A DNA stretch of 64,000 nucleotides. Source: Aestuariicoccus sp032586235. Lineage in GTDB: Bacteria; Pseudomonadota; Alphaproteobacteria; Rhodobacterales; Rhodobacteraceae. The notes beneath the pieces are model-generated. The model saw only the letters and a list, made by a program, of their open reading frames with translations. It did not search any database and had not been told where the DNA came from. The stretch lies in the NCBI RefSeq assembly GCF_032586235.1, contig NZ_JAWHTD010000021.1, forward strand, positions 1 to 64,000, read 5' to 3'. Of the stretch, positions 52,460 through 61,008 are shown piece after piece. The stretch's first letter is position 1. Each line of letters begins with the position of its first letter. A program made the position numbers and the translations under genes.

Positions 52460-54820
52460 ATGCAGGAATTTGTGGTCAATCTGGAAACTGTCACCCGCAG
52501 CGACGTGCCGCTGGTGGGCGGCAAGAACGCCTCTCTCGGAGAGATGATCCGCACGCTCGGGGCCAAGGGGATCCGCGTGCCGCCCGGCTTCGCCACCACC
52601 GCCGCCGCCTACCGGGCTTTTCTGGCGCATAACGGCCTGACCGACCGGATCGCCGCCGCCATGGCGCGGCTGCAATCGGGCGACACGACGCTGGCCCGCA
52701 CCGGCCGCGCGATCCGCGAGATGATCCTCGAAGGCGACTGGCCGCCCGAGATCGCTGCCGCGATCCGCGCGCATTATGCGCAGCTGGGCGACGGCGCGGA
52801 CCTGCCCGTCGCGGTCCGCTCCAGCGCCACCGCCGAGGACCTGCCCGAGGCCAGCTTTGCCGGCCAGCAAGAGACCTTTCTCAACATTCGGGGGGCCGCC
52901 GCGCTGATGGAGGCCTGCCGGCGCTGCTATGCGTCGCTCTTCACCGACCGGGCGATTTCCTACCGTCAGACCATGGGCTTTGCCCATGACCAGGTGGCGC
53001 TGTCGATCGGCGTTCAGCAGATGGTGCAGGCCGATATCGGCGGGTCGGGGGTGATGTTTTCCATCGACACCGAAACCGGCTGCCCCGACGTGGTGCTGAT
53101 CAACGCCGCCTGGGGGCTGGGCGAAAACGTGGTGCAGGGCGCGGTCAGCCCCGACGAATACGAGGTCTACAAGCCCTTCCTCGACCGGGCCGACCTGCGC
53201 CCGGTGATCGAGAAGCGTCTGGGCGAGAAGAAGATCAAGATGGTCTACAGCCGCGGCGGCACCACGCGCAACGTGCCCACGTCCAAGGCCGAACGCGCGG
53301 CCTTTGTCCTCAGCGACGACGAGATCCTCGACCTCGCGCGGCAGGCCAAGGTGATCGAGGAACACTACGGCCAGCCGATGGACATGGAATGGGCGCGCGA
53401 CGGCGACACCGGCACGCTTTACATCGTGCAGGCCCGGCCCGAGACGGTGCAGTCGCGCGCCGCCGCCGGGGCGCTGCGCAGCTATACGGTCAAGCACCCG
53501 GGCCGCGAGATCCTGCGCGGGCTCAGCGTCGGGGCGGCGGCGGTGGCCGGGCAATGCTGCCTGATCGACAGCGCCGAACATATCGACCGCTTCGTCGACG
53601 GCAGCATCCTGGTCACCCCCACCACCGATCCCGACTGGGTGCCGATCATGAAGCGCGCCGCCGCCATCGTGACCGACCACGGCGGGCGCACCTCGCACGC
53701 CGCCATCGTCAGCCGCGAACTGGGCCTTCCGGCCATCGTCGGCACCGGCACGGCCACCCATGTGCTGCACGACCAGCAGGAAATCACCGTCTCTTGCGCC
53801 GAAGGCTCGGACGGGGTGATCTACGAGGGGCTGGCCGAGATCGAGACGACGGACCAGTCGCTCGACGACCTGCCCGAGACCCGCACCCAGGTAATGCTGA
53901 ACCTCGCCAATCCGGCGGCGGCGATGCGCTGGTGGCGGCTGCCGGCAAAGGGCGTGGGGCTGGCGCGGATGGAGTTCGTGATCAACGCCGCCGTCAAGGT
54001 GCACCCCATGGCGCTGGCCCGCTTCGACGAGGTGACGGACGCCGCCGCCCGGGCCGAGATCGAGCGGCTGACGGCGGGATACGACGACAAGCGGCAGTAT
54101 TTCGTCGATCACCTGTCGCTCGGCCTGTCGCGCATCGCCGCCGTGATGCACCCCAATCCGGTGATCGTGCGGATGAGCGATTTCAAGACCAACGAATATG
54201 CCGACCTGCTGGGCGGGCGCGATTTCGAACCCGCCGAGGAAAACCCGATGATCGGCTTTCGCGGCGCGTCGCGGTATTATTCGGACAGCTACCGCGACGG
54301 CTTTGCAATGGAATGCCGCGCCATCGCGCGGCTGCGCGGCGAGATGGGCTTCGACAACGTGATCGTGATGATCCCCTTCTGCCGCACCCCGGAAGAGGCC
54401 GACAAGGTGCTCGCCGTGATGGCCGAAAACGGGCTGAAGCGCGGCAAGACTGGGCTGCAGGTCTACGTTATGTGCGAGATCCCCTCGAACGTGATCCGCG
54501 CCGCCGAATTCGCCCAGCGCTTCGACGGGTTCTCGATCGGGTCAAACGACCTGACGCAGCTCACGTTGGGCGTGGACCGCGATTCCGAGGCGCTGGCCCA
54601 TGTTTTTCGCGAAACCGACCCGGCGGTGCTCTGGATGATCGAGCATGTGATCGCCGAGGCCCACAAGGCCGGCGTCAAGGTCGGGTTCTGCGGTCAGGCC
54701 CCCAGCAACGATCCGGAATTCGCCCGCACGCTGGTCGGCTTCGGCATCGATTCCATCTCGGTCACGCCGGACAGTTTCCTGAAGGTGCTGCACAACGTGG
54801 CCGAGGCCGAAAGCGGTTGA
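52460..54820 (+). CDS. ppsA: Phosphoenolpyruvate synthase
   Basis: Makes PEP from pyruvate, ATP and water; gluconeogenic. The 786-residue length is normal. The N-terminal ATP-binding part has VGGKNASLGEM and RSSATAEDLPEASFAGQQET. The phosphohistidine is His413 in GGRTSHAAIVSRELGLPA. The C-terminal PEP/pyruvate barrel includes MIPFCRTPEEADK and GSNDLTQLTLGVDRDS with FCGQAPSN. GGAGGG precedes ATG 52460. An FNR/FixK box suggests low-oxygen induction. Confidence 0.96.
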   Translation: MQEFVVNLETVTRSDVPLVGGKNASLGEMIRTLGAKGIRVPPGFATTAAAYRAFLAHNGLTDRIAAAMARLQSGDTTLARTGRAIREMILEGDWPPEIAAAIRAHYAQLGDGADLPVAVRSSATAEDLPEASFAGQQETFLNIRGAAALMEACRRCYASLFTDRAISYRQTMGFAHDQVALSIGVQQMVQADIGGSGVMFSIDTETGCPDVVLINAAWGLGENVVQGAVSPDEYEVYKPFLDRADLRPVIEKRLGEKKIKMVYSRGGTTRNVPTSKAERAAFVLSDDEILDLARQAKVIEEHYGQPMDMEWARDGDTGTLYIVQARPETVQSRAAAGALRSYTVKHPGREILRGLSVGAAAVAGQCCLIDSAEHIDRFVDGSILVTPTTDPDWVPIMKRAAAIVTDHGGRTSHAAIVSRELGLPAIVGTGTATHVLHDQQEITVSCAEGSDGVIYEGLAEIETTDQSLDDLPETRTQVMLNLANPAAAMRWWRLPAKGVGLARMEFVINAAVKVHPMALARFDEVTDAAARAEIERLTAGYDDKRQYFVDHLSLGLSRIAAVMHPNPVIVRMSDFKTNEYADLLGGRDFEPAEENPMIGFRGASRYYSDSYRDGFAMECRAIARLRGEMGFDNVIVMIPFCRTPEEADKVLAVMAENGLKRGKTGLQVYVMCEIPSNVIRAAEFAQRFDGFSIGSNDLTQLTLGVDRDSEALAHVFRETDPAVLWMIEHVIAEAHKAGVKVGFCGQAPSNDPEFARTLVGFGIDSISVTPDSFLKVLHNVAEAESG

Positions 54821-54839
54821 GGGCGCCCTTGGGCGCCCT
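54820..54839 (+). terminator. Terminator-like hairpin after ppsA
   Basis: AGGGCGCCC, TT, GGGCGCCCT: perfect 9-bp stem starting in the stop codon, followed after 5 bases by GTTTTC. Confidence 0.6.
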
Positions 54840-54859
54840 GCAATGTTTTCGGGAACCGG

Positions 54860-55438
54860 TCAGCCTTGGGCGTGTTCGCAGGTGACGTTCGGATTGAACG
54901 GCATCAGCGTCCCCATCGGGTTTTCGCGGAAGAGCCAGACATGCTGGTCGTAATGCGGCATGAAGCCATGCGCCTCGTCGCCCGCCGTGTTCGGATCGTC
55001 GGCCATATGGTCCCAGGTGCGACCGTTCAGCATCGGCGCGTCGCCCATGCCCGCGGCGTTCCAGGCGGCCTCGAAGACCAGGTTTTCGACCGCGACCAGT
55101 TCCATCGACCCGTCCGCCTGCGGCTCATAGATCAGAATCGCCGGCTGCGACCAGTCGGTATAGGTCGACTCACCGTTCACACGCGGATCGGTCCCGGTGA
55201 TCTTGAGCATCGCGGGATGGATGTAATGAATGCCCATCGCGCCAAGCTCTGCCGGCAGCCCCTCGGCCGCCGCCGAAACGCAATGGTTGTCGGGCGTGAT
55301 GTAGCCTTCGGCCAGAGCCACGTTGATATCCTTGTATTTTTCGACGCTCGCCCGCATCACATCGAGGTCGACATCTTCGGCCAGAGCCGTGAAAGGGATA
55401 CAAGCGGCCAACAAGGCCAGCACTGAAAATCTGTTCAT
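54860..55438 (-). CDS. Exported hypothetical protein (192 aa)
   Basis: Signal peptide MNRFSVLALLAACIPFTALA, then a 170-residue domain of unknown family. HCVSAAAEGLPAELGAMGIHYIHPAML and a C-terminal HGFMPHYDQHVWLFRENPMG are His-rich and conserved-looking. Two later Cys occur (HC.., VTCEHAQG). A metal-binding role is possible but unproven. ATG 55438 is chosen as start. Divergent from the cytochrome c gene. Confidence 0.6.
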   Translation of the reverse strand: MNRFSVLALLAACIPFTALAEDVDLDVMRASVEKYKDINVALAEGYITPDNHCVSAAAEGLPAELGAMGIHYIHPAMLKITGTDPRVNGESTYTDWSQPAILIYEPQADGSMELVAVENLVFEAAWNAAGMGDAPMLNGRTWDHMADDPNTAGDEAHGFMPHYDQHVWLFRENPMGTLMPFNPNVTCEHAQG

Positions 55439-55586
55439 GCTATCTCTCCATAATATACACCTTGGCGCGCGAAGGGCCCGCCCCGGCGGGATCAGTATAA
55501 CATGATTTTTCGACGGCTGTTTCGGATGCCTGCGGATTGGGCATCTTGGTGTATCCTGGCGGAAAGACTCCGGACGGGGGAACGCT

Positions 55587-55979
55587 GTGAACGATGCCGG
55601 TAAACGAATGCGACGCATGAGGCTGGGGCGATTGCTCTGTTCCATTGCCCTCGTGCCTGTGCCCGCCATTGCCGCTGACCCGCCGGTCTGGGCCGACGTA
55701 AGCGCGATCTTCACCGAGCGCTGCGTGATGTGCCATTCCGCGGTTGCCGGGGCGTCGAAAGGGCTACTGCTGGACAGCTACGCCGCCACCCTCGCGGGCA
55801 GCGAGCGCGGCGCGGTTCTGGTCCCCGGCGATATCGAGGCAAGCGAACTGATCCGCAGGCTGCGCGGGCAAAGCGCCCCGCGCATGCCGTTTCTCAGCCG
55901 CGCCCTGTCCGAGGATCAGATCGCCCTGATCGAACGCTGGGTCGCCGCTGGCCTGCCCGAGGGGGTCGAGACGCAGTAG
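55587..55979 (+). CDS. Small c-type cytochrome
   Basis: A 130-residue periplasmic protein (from GTG 55587; ATG 55608 is a good alternative). The signal peptide ends PAIAAD. The haem site is CVMCH in FTERCVMCHSAV. The later pattern LLLDSYAATLAGSERGAVLVPGD and APRMPFLSRALSEDQIALIERWVAAG resembles planctomycete-type cytochrome c domains with the Met ligand in RMPF. Divergent from the preceding gene. Confidence 0.82.
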   Translation: MNDAGKRMRRMRLGRLLCSIALVPVPAIAADPPVWADVSAIFTERCVMCHSAVAGASKGLLLDSYAATLAGSERGAVLVPGDIEASELIRRLRGQSAPRMPFLSRALSEDQIALIERWVAAGLPEGVETQ

Positions 55980-56005
55980 ACCGGCCGCCGCAAGCCCGGA
56001 AACGC

Positions 56006-56707
56006 TTACCAGGTCTCACCGAACGGGCGCAGGTCAAGCTCGAACGTCCAGGCCGAGCGGTCCTGCCGCGCCACCATCAGCGCCGTTTCGGCAATCGCGT
56101 CAGGGCGCATGAAAAATTCGTCGGGCTTGCCGCGGGCGAAATCCGCCCTGGTGTCGGCCGTGTCGATCACGCCGTCGATGATCAGATAGGCCACGTGGAC
56201 GCCCTTGGGCCCCAGCTGTTTTGCCAGCGATTGCGCCAGAATGCGTTGTGCCGATTTCGTGGGCGCGAAGGCGGTCGTCCAGAGATTGCCCCGCAAAGCG
56301 GCCGTGGCGCCCGAGACGATGATCGTGCCCGCCCCCCGCGCCGCCATCCGGGGCGCAAGGTGACGCGCCGTGGTGAAAAGCCCCAGGGCGCCGATCCGCC
56401 AGCTCTTTTCGAACTGATCCTCGGTGACCTCTTCCAGCGTGCCGAATTGGGCGATATCGGCATTGTAGATCAGCACGTCGACCGGCCCCAGATCGCGCTC
56501 GATCGCATCGAGCGTGGCTCGCAGCGCCTCGGGGTCGCCCGCGTCGCTGGCATAGGACCGGACCGTGACGTCGCCGATGGCTGCGTCGGGACCGGCGCCA
56601 GAGCGGCTGACCAGCGCCAGGTCGTATCCCGCCTTGGCGAAGGTCGCCGCATAGGACGCGCCCAGTCCCGGCCCATATCCGATGATCGCGCAGATGCTTT
56701 TGGTCAT
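56006..56707 (-). CDS. SDR-family oxidoreductase with Phe for catalytic Tyr
   Basis: A 233-residue short-chain dehydrogenase-like protein. The cofactor loop is atypical (IIGYGPGLGASYAATFA), and NAD binding is supported by VLIYNADIAQFG. The usual YxxxK site reads FAPTK (in TTAFAPTKSAQRI), so the catalytic Tyr is Phe, with Lys kept. The Ser is in IVSGATAA. The activity is thus doubtful or different. GGGGGAT precedes ATG 56707. Convergent with the cytochrome gene. Confidence 0.8.
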   Translation of the reverse strand: MTKSICAIIGYGPGLGASYAATFAKAGYDLALVSRSGAGPDAAIGDVTVRSYASDAGDPEALRATLDAIERDLGPVDVLIYNADIAQFGTLEEVTEDQFEKSWRIGALGLFTTARHLAPRMAARGAGTIIVSGATAALRGNLWTTAFAPTKSAQRILAQSLAKQLGPKGVHVAYLIIDGVIDTADTRADFARGKPDEFFMRPDAIAETALMVARQDRSAWTFELDLRPFGETW

Positions 56708-56853
56708 GAAATCCCCCGGCCTTGGAAAATGGTCACGACAAGGTAGCACATCTGGCCGCGCCGCTCACGTGGGCGCGGCGGAGAATGCATTTGCATCAGC
56801 AGGCGGCGGATGCGCATCTGCCGCTTAGACCCCAGGTCGGCCCGACTGGATCC

Positions 56854-57099
56854 TCACCCGCCCGCAAGACGCCGCATGAGGAATATCTCGGCGTCCTGCG
56901 GCAGTTCCTTGGACCATTGGTCGCGGTAGATCACCCCGTTGACCGACACCGCGACGTCGTTCTCCATCATCGGCTTCAGCCCGGGGTATCGCGCCCCGAG
57001 GTTGCGAAAGAGCTCGCGGATGGTCCTGGCCTCGACCTCGACCTGTTTCTGGTTGTCCGCCAAGGCCGCCAGCGAGCCCCAGAGCGTGACCTCGACCAT
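56854..57099 (-). CDS. MoaD/ThiS-like sulfur carrier protein
   Basis: An 81-residue beta-grasp protein ending in RRLAGG. The C-terminal Gly-Gly is the site where MoaD or ThiS receives sulfur. It begins 6 bp after the stop of the molybdenum hydroxylase large subunit and so is the last gene of that operon. It may serve cofactor sulfuration or supply for this enzyme only. No moaE or E1-like gene lies nearby. Confidence 0.85.
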   Translation of the reverse strand: MVEVTLWGSLAALADNQKQVEVEARTIRELFRNLGARYPGLKPMMENDVAVSVNGVIYRDQWSKELPQDAEIFLMRRLAGG

Positions 57100-57105
57100 C
57101 GCCGT

Positions 57106-59364
57106 TCAGCCCTGCCCCTCAAGCGCCGCGAGGATGCGGGGCGGCGACATCGGGATATGGGTCATCCGCACGCCCACCGCGTTCGACACCGCATTGGCGA
57201 TCGCCGCCAAGGGCGGCACGATCGAGGTCTCGCCCACACCGCGAATGCCGTAGGGATGGTTGGGATTGGGGATCTCGAGGATCTGGGTGTCGATCATCGG
57301 CAGGTCGGAACAGACCGGGATGCGGTAGTCGAGGAAGCCGGGGTTCTGCAGCCGGCCATCGTCGCCATAGACGTATTCCTCGTTCAGCGCCCAGCCGATG
57401 CCCTGCGCCGCGCCGCCCTGAAACTGGCCCTCGACATAAGCCGGGTGCACGGCCTTTCCGGCGTCCTGAATGACCGTGTAGCGCAGCACCCGGGTCGCGC
57501 CGGTCTCGGGGTCGACCTCGACGTCGCAGATATGGGTGGCGAAGGACACGCCCGCCCCGTCGGCGACAAGCTCGCTGTGACCGGCAATGGGGCCGCCGGT
57601 CTTGCCCGCCTCGGCGGCGATTTCCTTGATCGTCAGCGGCGGACGGTTGCCGTGCTTGTCGCCCAGCGCGATGGCCTGCCCGTCCTCCCAGCCCACGTCC
57701 TCGACCGGAATGTCCCACATGATCGCCGCCCGTTCGCGCATGACCGCGATGGCGTTCCTCGCAGCCGAGATCGCGGCCATGGACGACGAAAAGGTGCCCC
57801 GGCTGCCGTCGGTCATGTCGTTGTAGCCCAGCGATGCGGTGTCGGCGACCGCGGCCTTGACGTCTTCGTAGGGGATGCCCAGCTCTTCGGCCGCCACCAG
57901 CGACAACGAGGCGCGCGCGCCGCCCACGTCGACGGTGCCCACCGCCAGCGCGACGGTGCCGTCCGCCGCGACGTTGAGATCGCAGCAGGTCTGGCCACCG
58001 AAGTTGAACCAGAATCCGCAGGCCATGCCGCGCCCCTGGTTCGGCCCCAGCGGTGCCGACATATGCGGATGGGTGCGCGACGCCTCGAGCGTCGGTCCGA
58101 TGCCGATGGGGCCGTAGACCGGCCCGTAAGACGACCGGCTGCCCTCTTGTGCGGCGTTCTTTATCCGGAACTCGACCGGATCCATGCCGATCTTGTGCGC
58201 CAGCTCATCGACCGCGCTTTCCACCGCGAAGGCCGCCATCGGCGCCGAGGGGGCGCGATAGGCCGCCGTCTTGGGCCGGTTGACCAGCACCTCGAAGCCC
58301 ACGGTTTTGACATTCTCGAGGCCGTAGCAGGCAAATGACGTCATCGCGCCCAGCTCGGCCCACATGTCGGGATAAGGCCCGCAGGAATAGCGCAGCGTGG
58401 CCTCGGCTGCGGTGATGGTGCCGTCCTTGCGCGCGCCGATCCTGACGTCGATCGAGGTGGCGCTGGTCGGACCCGAGGCGCGGAACACCTCGTCGCGCGA
58501 CATCACCAGCTTGACCGGCCGCCCGGCCTTGCGCGAGAGCGCCAGCGCCACGGGTTCCGCCCAGACATGCGTCTTGCCGCCGAACCCGCCGCCGATCTCG
58601 GACGAGGTGACGCGCAGCTTGGACACATCCATTCCCAGCAGATCCGCGCAGGTCTGGCGAAAGACGAAATGCCCCTGTGTGCAGACCCACATCTCGGCGG
58701 TGCCGTCGGGGTTGACGCTGGCGACGCAGGCGTGCGGCTCGATATAGCCCTGATGGGTCTGCTCGGTTTTGTAGCTGCGCTCGACGATGACGTCGGCCTG
58801 CGCGAAACCGGCCTCGACGTCGCCATGGCCGAATTCACTGCGGTTGGCGACGTTGGACGGGGTTTCGGGCGCGGGGTCGATCCCGCCGGTAAAGACGTCG
58901 TCGTGCAGCAGCGGCGCATCGGGGGCCGCGGCGGCGTCGACATCGACCACATGCGGCAGCACCTCGTATTCGACGTCGATCAGTTTGAGCGCCGCGCGGG
59001 CGACACGGGCGTCGATGGCCGCCACCGCCGCGACCGCATGGCCGTCGTAGAACGCCTTTTCGCGCGCCATGCAATTGTCGAGCACGGCGTAAAGCGACGC
59101 GTCGCCATCGGTCAGATCCGGCAGATCTTCGGCGGTGACCACCGCCTTGACCCCCTTGAGCGCCAAAGCCCGGCTGGCGTCGATCCTGACGATCCTGGCG
59201 TGGGCATGCGGGCTGCGCAGAATGCACCCGACAAGCTGGCCGGGCAGGTTGTAGTCGGCCCCGTAGCGGGCGCGCCCGGTGACCTTGTCCACCCCGTCTG
59301 GGCGCAGCGGGCGGGTGCCGACGGATTTGAAATCGCGGTCGTGGAACTTCGCATCGAAACTCAT
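57106..59364 (-). CDS. Molybdenum hydroxylase large subunit (xanthine dehydrogenase family)
   Basis: A 752-residue molybdopterin-binding subunit. The cofactor regions GGGFGGKTHVWAEP and QGHFVFRQ (middle) and the catalytic Glu in IRGVGETSIVPP near the C-terminus are visible. The position corresponding to the CO dehydrogenase active-site loop reads AYRAPSAP, not AYxCSFR, so it is not a form I CO dehydrogenase. The substrate is unknown. Operon order is FAD subunit, 2Fe-2S subunit, this gene, MoaD-like gene. Confidence 0.9.
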   Translation of the reverse strand: MSFDAKFHDRDFKSVGTRPLRPDGVDKVTGRARYGADYNLPGQLVGCILRSPHAHARIVRIDASRALALKGVKAVVTAEDLPDLTDGDASLYAVLDNCMAREKAFYDGHAVAAVAAIDARVARAALKLIDVEYEVLPHVVDVDAAAAPDAPLLHDDVFTGGIDPAPETPSNVANRSEFGHGDVEAGFAQADVIVERSYKTEQTHQGYIEPHACVASVNPDGTAEMWVCTQGHFVFRQTCADLLGMDVSKLRVTSSEIGGGFGGKTHVWAEPVALALSRKAGRPVKLVMSRDEVFRASGPTSATSIDVRIGARKDGTITAAEATLRYSCGPYPDMWAELGAMTSFACYGLENVKTVGFEVLVNRPKTAAYRAPSAPMAAFAVESAVDELAHKIGMDPVEFRIKNAAQEGSRSSYGPVYGPIGIGPTLEASRTHPHMSAPLGPNQGRGMACGFWFNFGGQTCCDLNVAADGTVALAVGTVDVGGARASLSLVAAEELGIPYEDVKAAVADTASLGYNDMTDGSRGTFSSSMAAISAARNAIAVMRERAAIMWDIPVEDVGWEDGQAIALGDKHGNRPPLTIKEIAAEAGKTGGPIAGHSELVADGAGVSFATHICDVEVDPETGATRVLRYTVIQDAGKAVHPAYVEGQFQGGAAQGIGWALNEEYVYGDDGRLQNPGFLDYRIPVCSDLPMIDTQILEIPNPNHPYGIRGVGETSIVPPLAAIANAVSNAVGVRMTHIPMSPPRILAALEGQG

Positions 59365-59367
59365 GGC

Positions 59368-59847
59368 CTAGCCTTTCCTCATCTCGCGCGCCGCGTCCTC
59401 GACGGCCCGCACGACCTTGTCGTAGCCGGTGCAGCGGCAGAGGTTGCCAGCCAGCCCGAAGCGGATTTCTTCCTCGGTCGGATCGGGGTTCTGCGCCAAA
59501 AGCGCCTTTGCCGCGATCAAGAGGCCGGGAGTGCACACCCCGCATTGCAACGCCGCATGTTCGATGAACTTGGTTTGCAACGGATGCAGGCGGTCGCCAA
59601 CGGCCATGCCTTCGACCGTCTCGATGTTGGCCCCCTCGGCCTCGGCGCCGAGCACCAGGCAGGAACACACCAGACGGCCGTCCAGCAGAACGCTGCACGC
59701 GCCGCAATCGCCGGTGCCGCAGCCTTCCTTGGCGCCGGTCAACCCCAGACGATTGCGCAGAACGTCCAGAAGCATCTCTTCGGCGTGGCAGAGGTATTCC
59801 ACATCATCGCCGTTGATCGTGGTCGAAACCGCTATTGCAGACATCAT
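59368..59847 (-). CDS. 2Fe-2S subunit of the molybdenum hydroxylase
   Basis: A 159-residue electron-transfer subunit with two clusters: CGTGDCGACSVLLDG and CGVCTPG/LCRCTGY. It starts at tandem ATG codons (59847 and 59844) behind GGAGGAAA, overlapping the stop of the FAD subunit. It lies 3 bp before the large-subunit start. Confidence 0.93.
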   Translation of the reverse strand: MMSAIAVSTTINGDDVEYLCHAEEMLLDVLRNRLGLTGAKEGCGTGDCGACSVLLDGRLVCSCLVLGAEAEGANIETVEGMAVGDRLHPLQTKFIEHAALQCGVCTPGLLIAAKALLAQNPDPTEEEIRFGLAGNLCRCTGYDKVVRAVEDAAREMRKG

Positions 59848-60704
59848 TTTCCTCCTGCGCGTTCATACGCGATGCGGGCGGCGCGCCGGGCCAGGACCCC
59901 CGACACCTTCTGCCGGAAGGCGACCGTGCCGCGTTTGTCGTCGATGGGGCGGCAGGCGGCGGTGCAGGCCTCTGCCAGCCGGTCAAGGGCGGCGTCGTCG
60001 AGCCGCGTTCCAACGATGGCCTCTGCGGCCGCGTCTACCAGAACCACCGTCGGGGCCACCGCCCCGAGGGCGACGCGCGCCGAGGCGACCGCGCCCTCCT
60101 CGTCGAGTGTCACGTTGACCCCCGCGCTGACCACGGCGATGTCCATCTCGGTGCGCGGAATGAACCGCAGATAGGCGTCGCCGGATCGAGGGGGGCGATT
60201 GTCGAGCAGGATCGCCTCGATGATCTCTGCCTTGCCCAGCGAGGTCTTTCCGGGCGCGACCGGAACTTCCTCGACCGGGATCGTGCGCGTGCCGTCCGGC
60301 CCGGCGATGACTGCCCTGGCGCCAGCGGCCACCAAAGCGGGGACGCTGTCGGCCGCCGGGGAAGCGTTGCAAAGGTTGCCGGTCATGGTGCAGCGGCTCT
60401 GGACCTGGGCCGAGCCGATCAGATTGGCCGCCTCTACGACGCCCGGCCAGGCGCCGCGCAGCGCATCGTGGCGGCCAAGTTCGGCGCAGCTGACCGCAGC
60501 CCCGATCCGGAAGCCCTCGGCGGATTCGCGGATCTCTTTCAGCCCGTCGATGGATTTGATGTCAACCACCAGATCCGCCTCGAAGGCGTCGCCCCTCATG
60601 CGGACCAAAAGATCGGTTCCGCCTGCCAGGACGAAGGCCTTGCCGCCTGCGTCCGCCAACAGGCTTGTCGCGTCCTGCATCGAATTGGGGCGCTCGTACT
60701 GCAT
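59844..60704 (-). CDS. FAD-binding subunit of the molybdenum hydroxylase
   Basis: A 286-residue CoxM-like flavoprotein. FAD-binding motifs are LAGGTDLLVRMRGD and CTMTGNLCNASPAADS. It is the first gene of the operon. ATG 60704 gives the family start MQYERPNSM. It overlaps the 2Fe-2S subunit by 4 bp. Confidence 0.92.
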   Translation of the reverse strand: MQYERPNSMQDATSLLADAGGKAFVLAGGTDLLVRMRGDAFEADLVVDIKSIDGLKEIRESAEGFRIGAAVSCAELGRHDALRGAWPGVVEAANLIGSAQVQSRCTMTGNLCNASPAADSVPALVAAGARAVIAGPDGTRTIPVEEVPVAPGKTSLGKAEIIEAILLDNRPPRSGDAYLRFIPRTEMDIAVVSAGVNVTLDEEGAVASARVALGAVAPTVVLVDAAAEAIVGTRLDDAALDRLAEACTAACRPIDDKRGTVAFRQKVSGVLARRAARIAYERAGGK

Positions 60705-61008
60705 CCTCTGCGTCCTTTCTGCTGGGTGGCGCGGGTCCCCTCGCCTGGGCCGCACCGCAAGGATGTGCCACATCCCCGGGCAGAGGCAAGCAAATTACCG
60801 TCCCGCACGCAAACAGGCGCCACGCCCGCCCCGCCGACGCGCCCACCTAACCCCGCGCCACCCGAAACCGTGGCTTTCCCGCGATTTCGGCGCCCCGCGC
60901 GGAACGCCAGGTTGGCGCATCCCCGCGTCCGGCGTTAAGTTAACGCCGGGGCCGGGTCGAATCCGTTTGCCGGGCCTCGCGACAAGGACGAATTGCTGAC
61001 AGGCGTAC
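60705..61008. other. 304-bp divergent intergenic region
   Basis: Carries the upstream regions of the molybdenum hydroxylase operon (minus) and the AI-2E exporter gene (plus). The only clear structure is an inverted repeat CCGGCGTTA-AGT-TAACGCCGG at 60929-60949. No open frame of note. Confidence 0.6.
60929..60949. repeat. Perfect inverted repeat before the AI-2E exporter gene
   Basis: Arms CCGGCGTTA and TAACGCCGG with a 3-base loop. No T run follows, so it may be an operator or RNA hairpin and not a terminator. Confidence 0.5.

Noticed and set aside
47024..54820. A sensor kinase partner for the orphan response regulator
   Set aside because: No histidine-kinase motifs (H-box, N-box) were found in any frame of this region.
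57106..59364. Annotation of the molybdenum hydroxylase as CO dehydrogenase
   Set aside because: The loop reads AYRAPSAP; form I CO dehydrogenase needs AYxCSFR.
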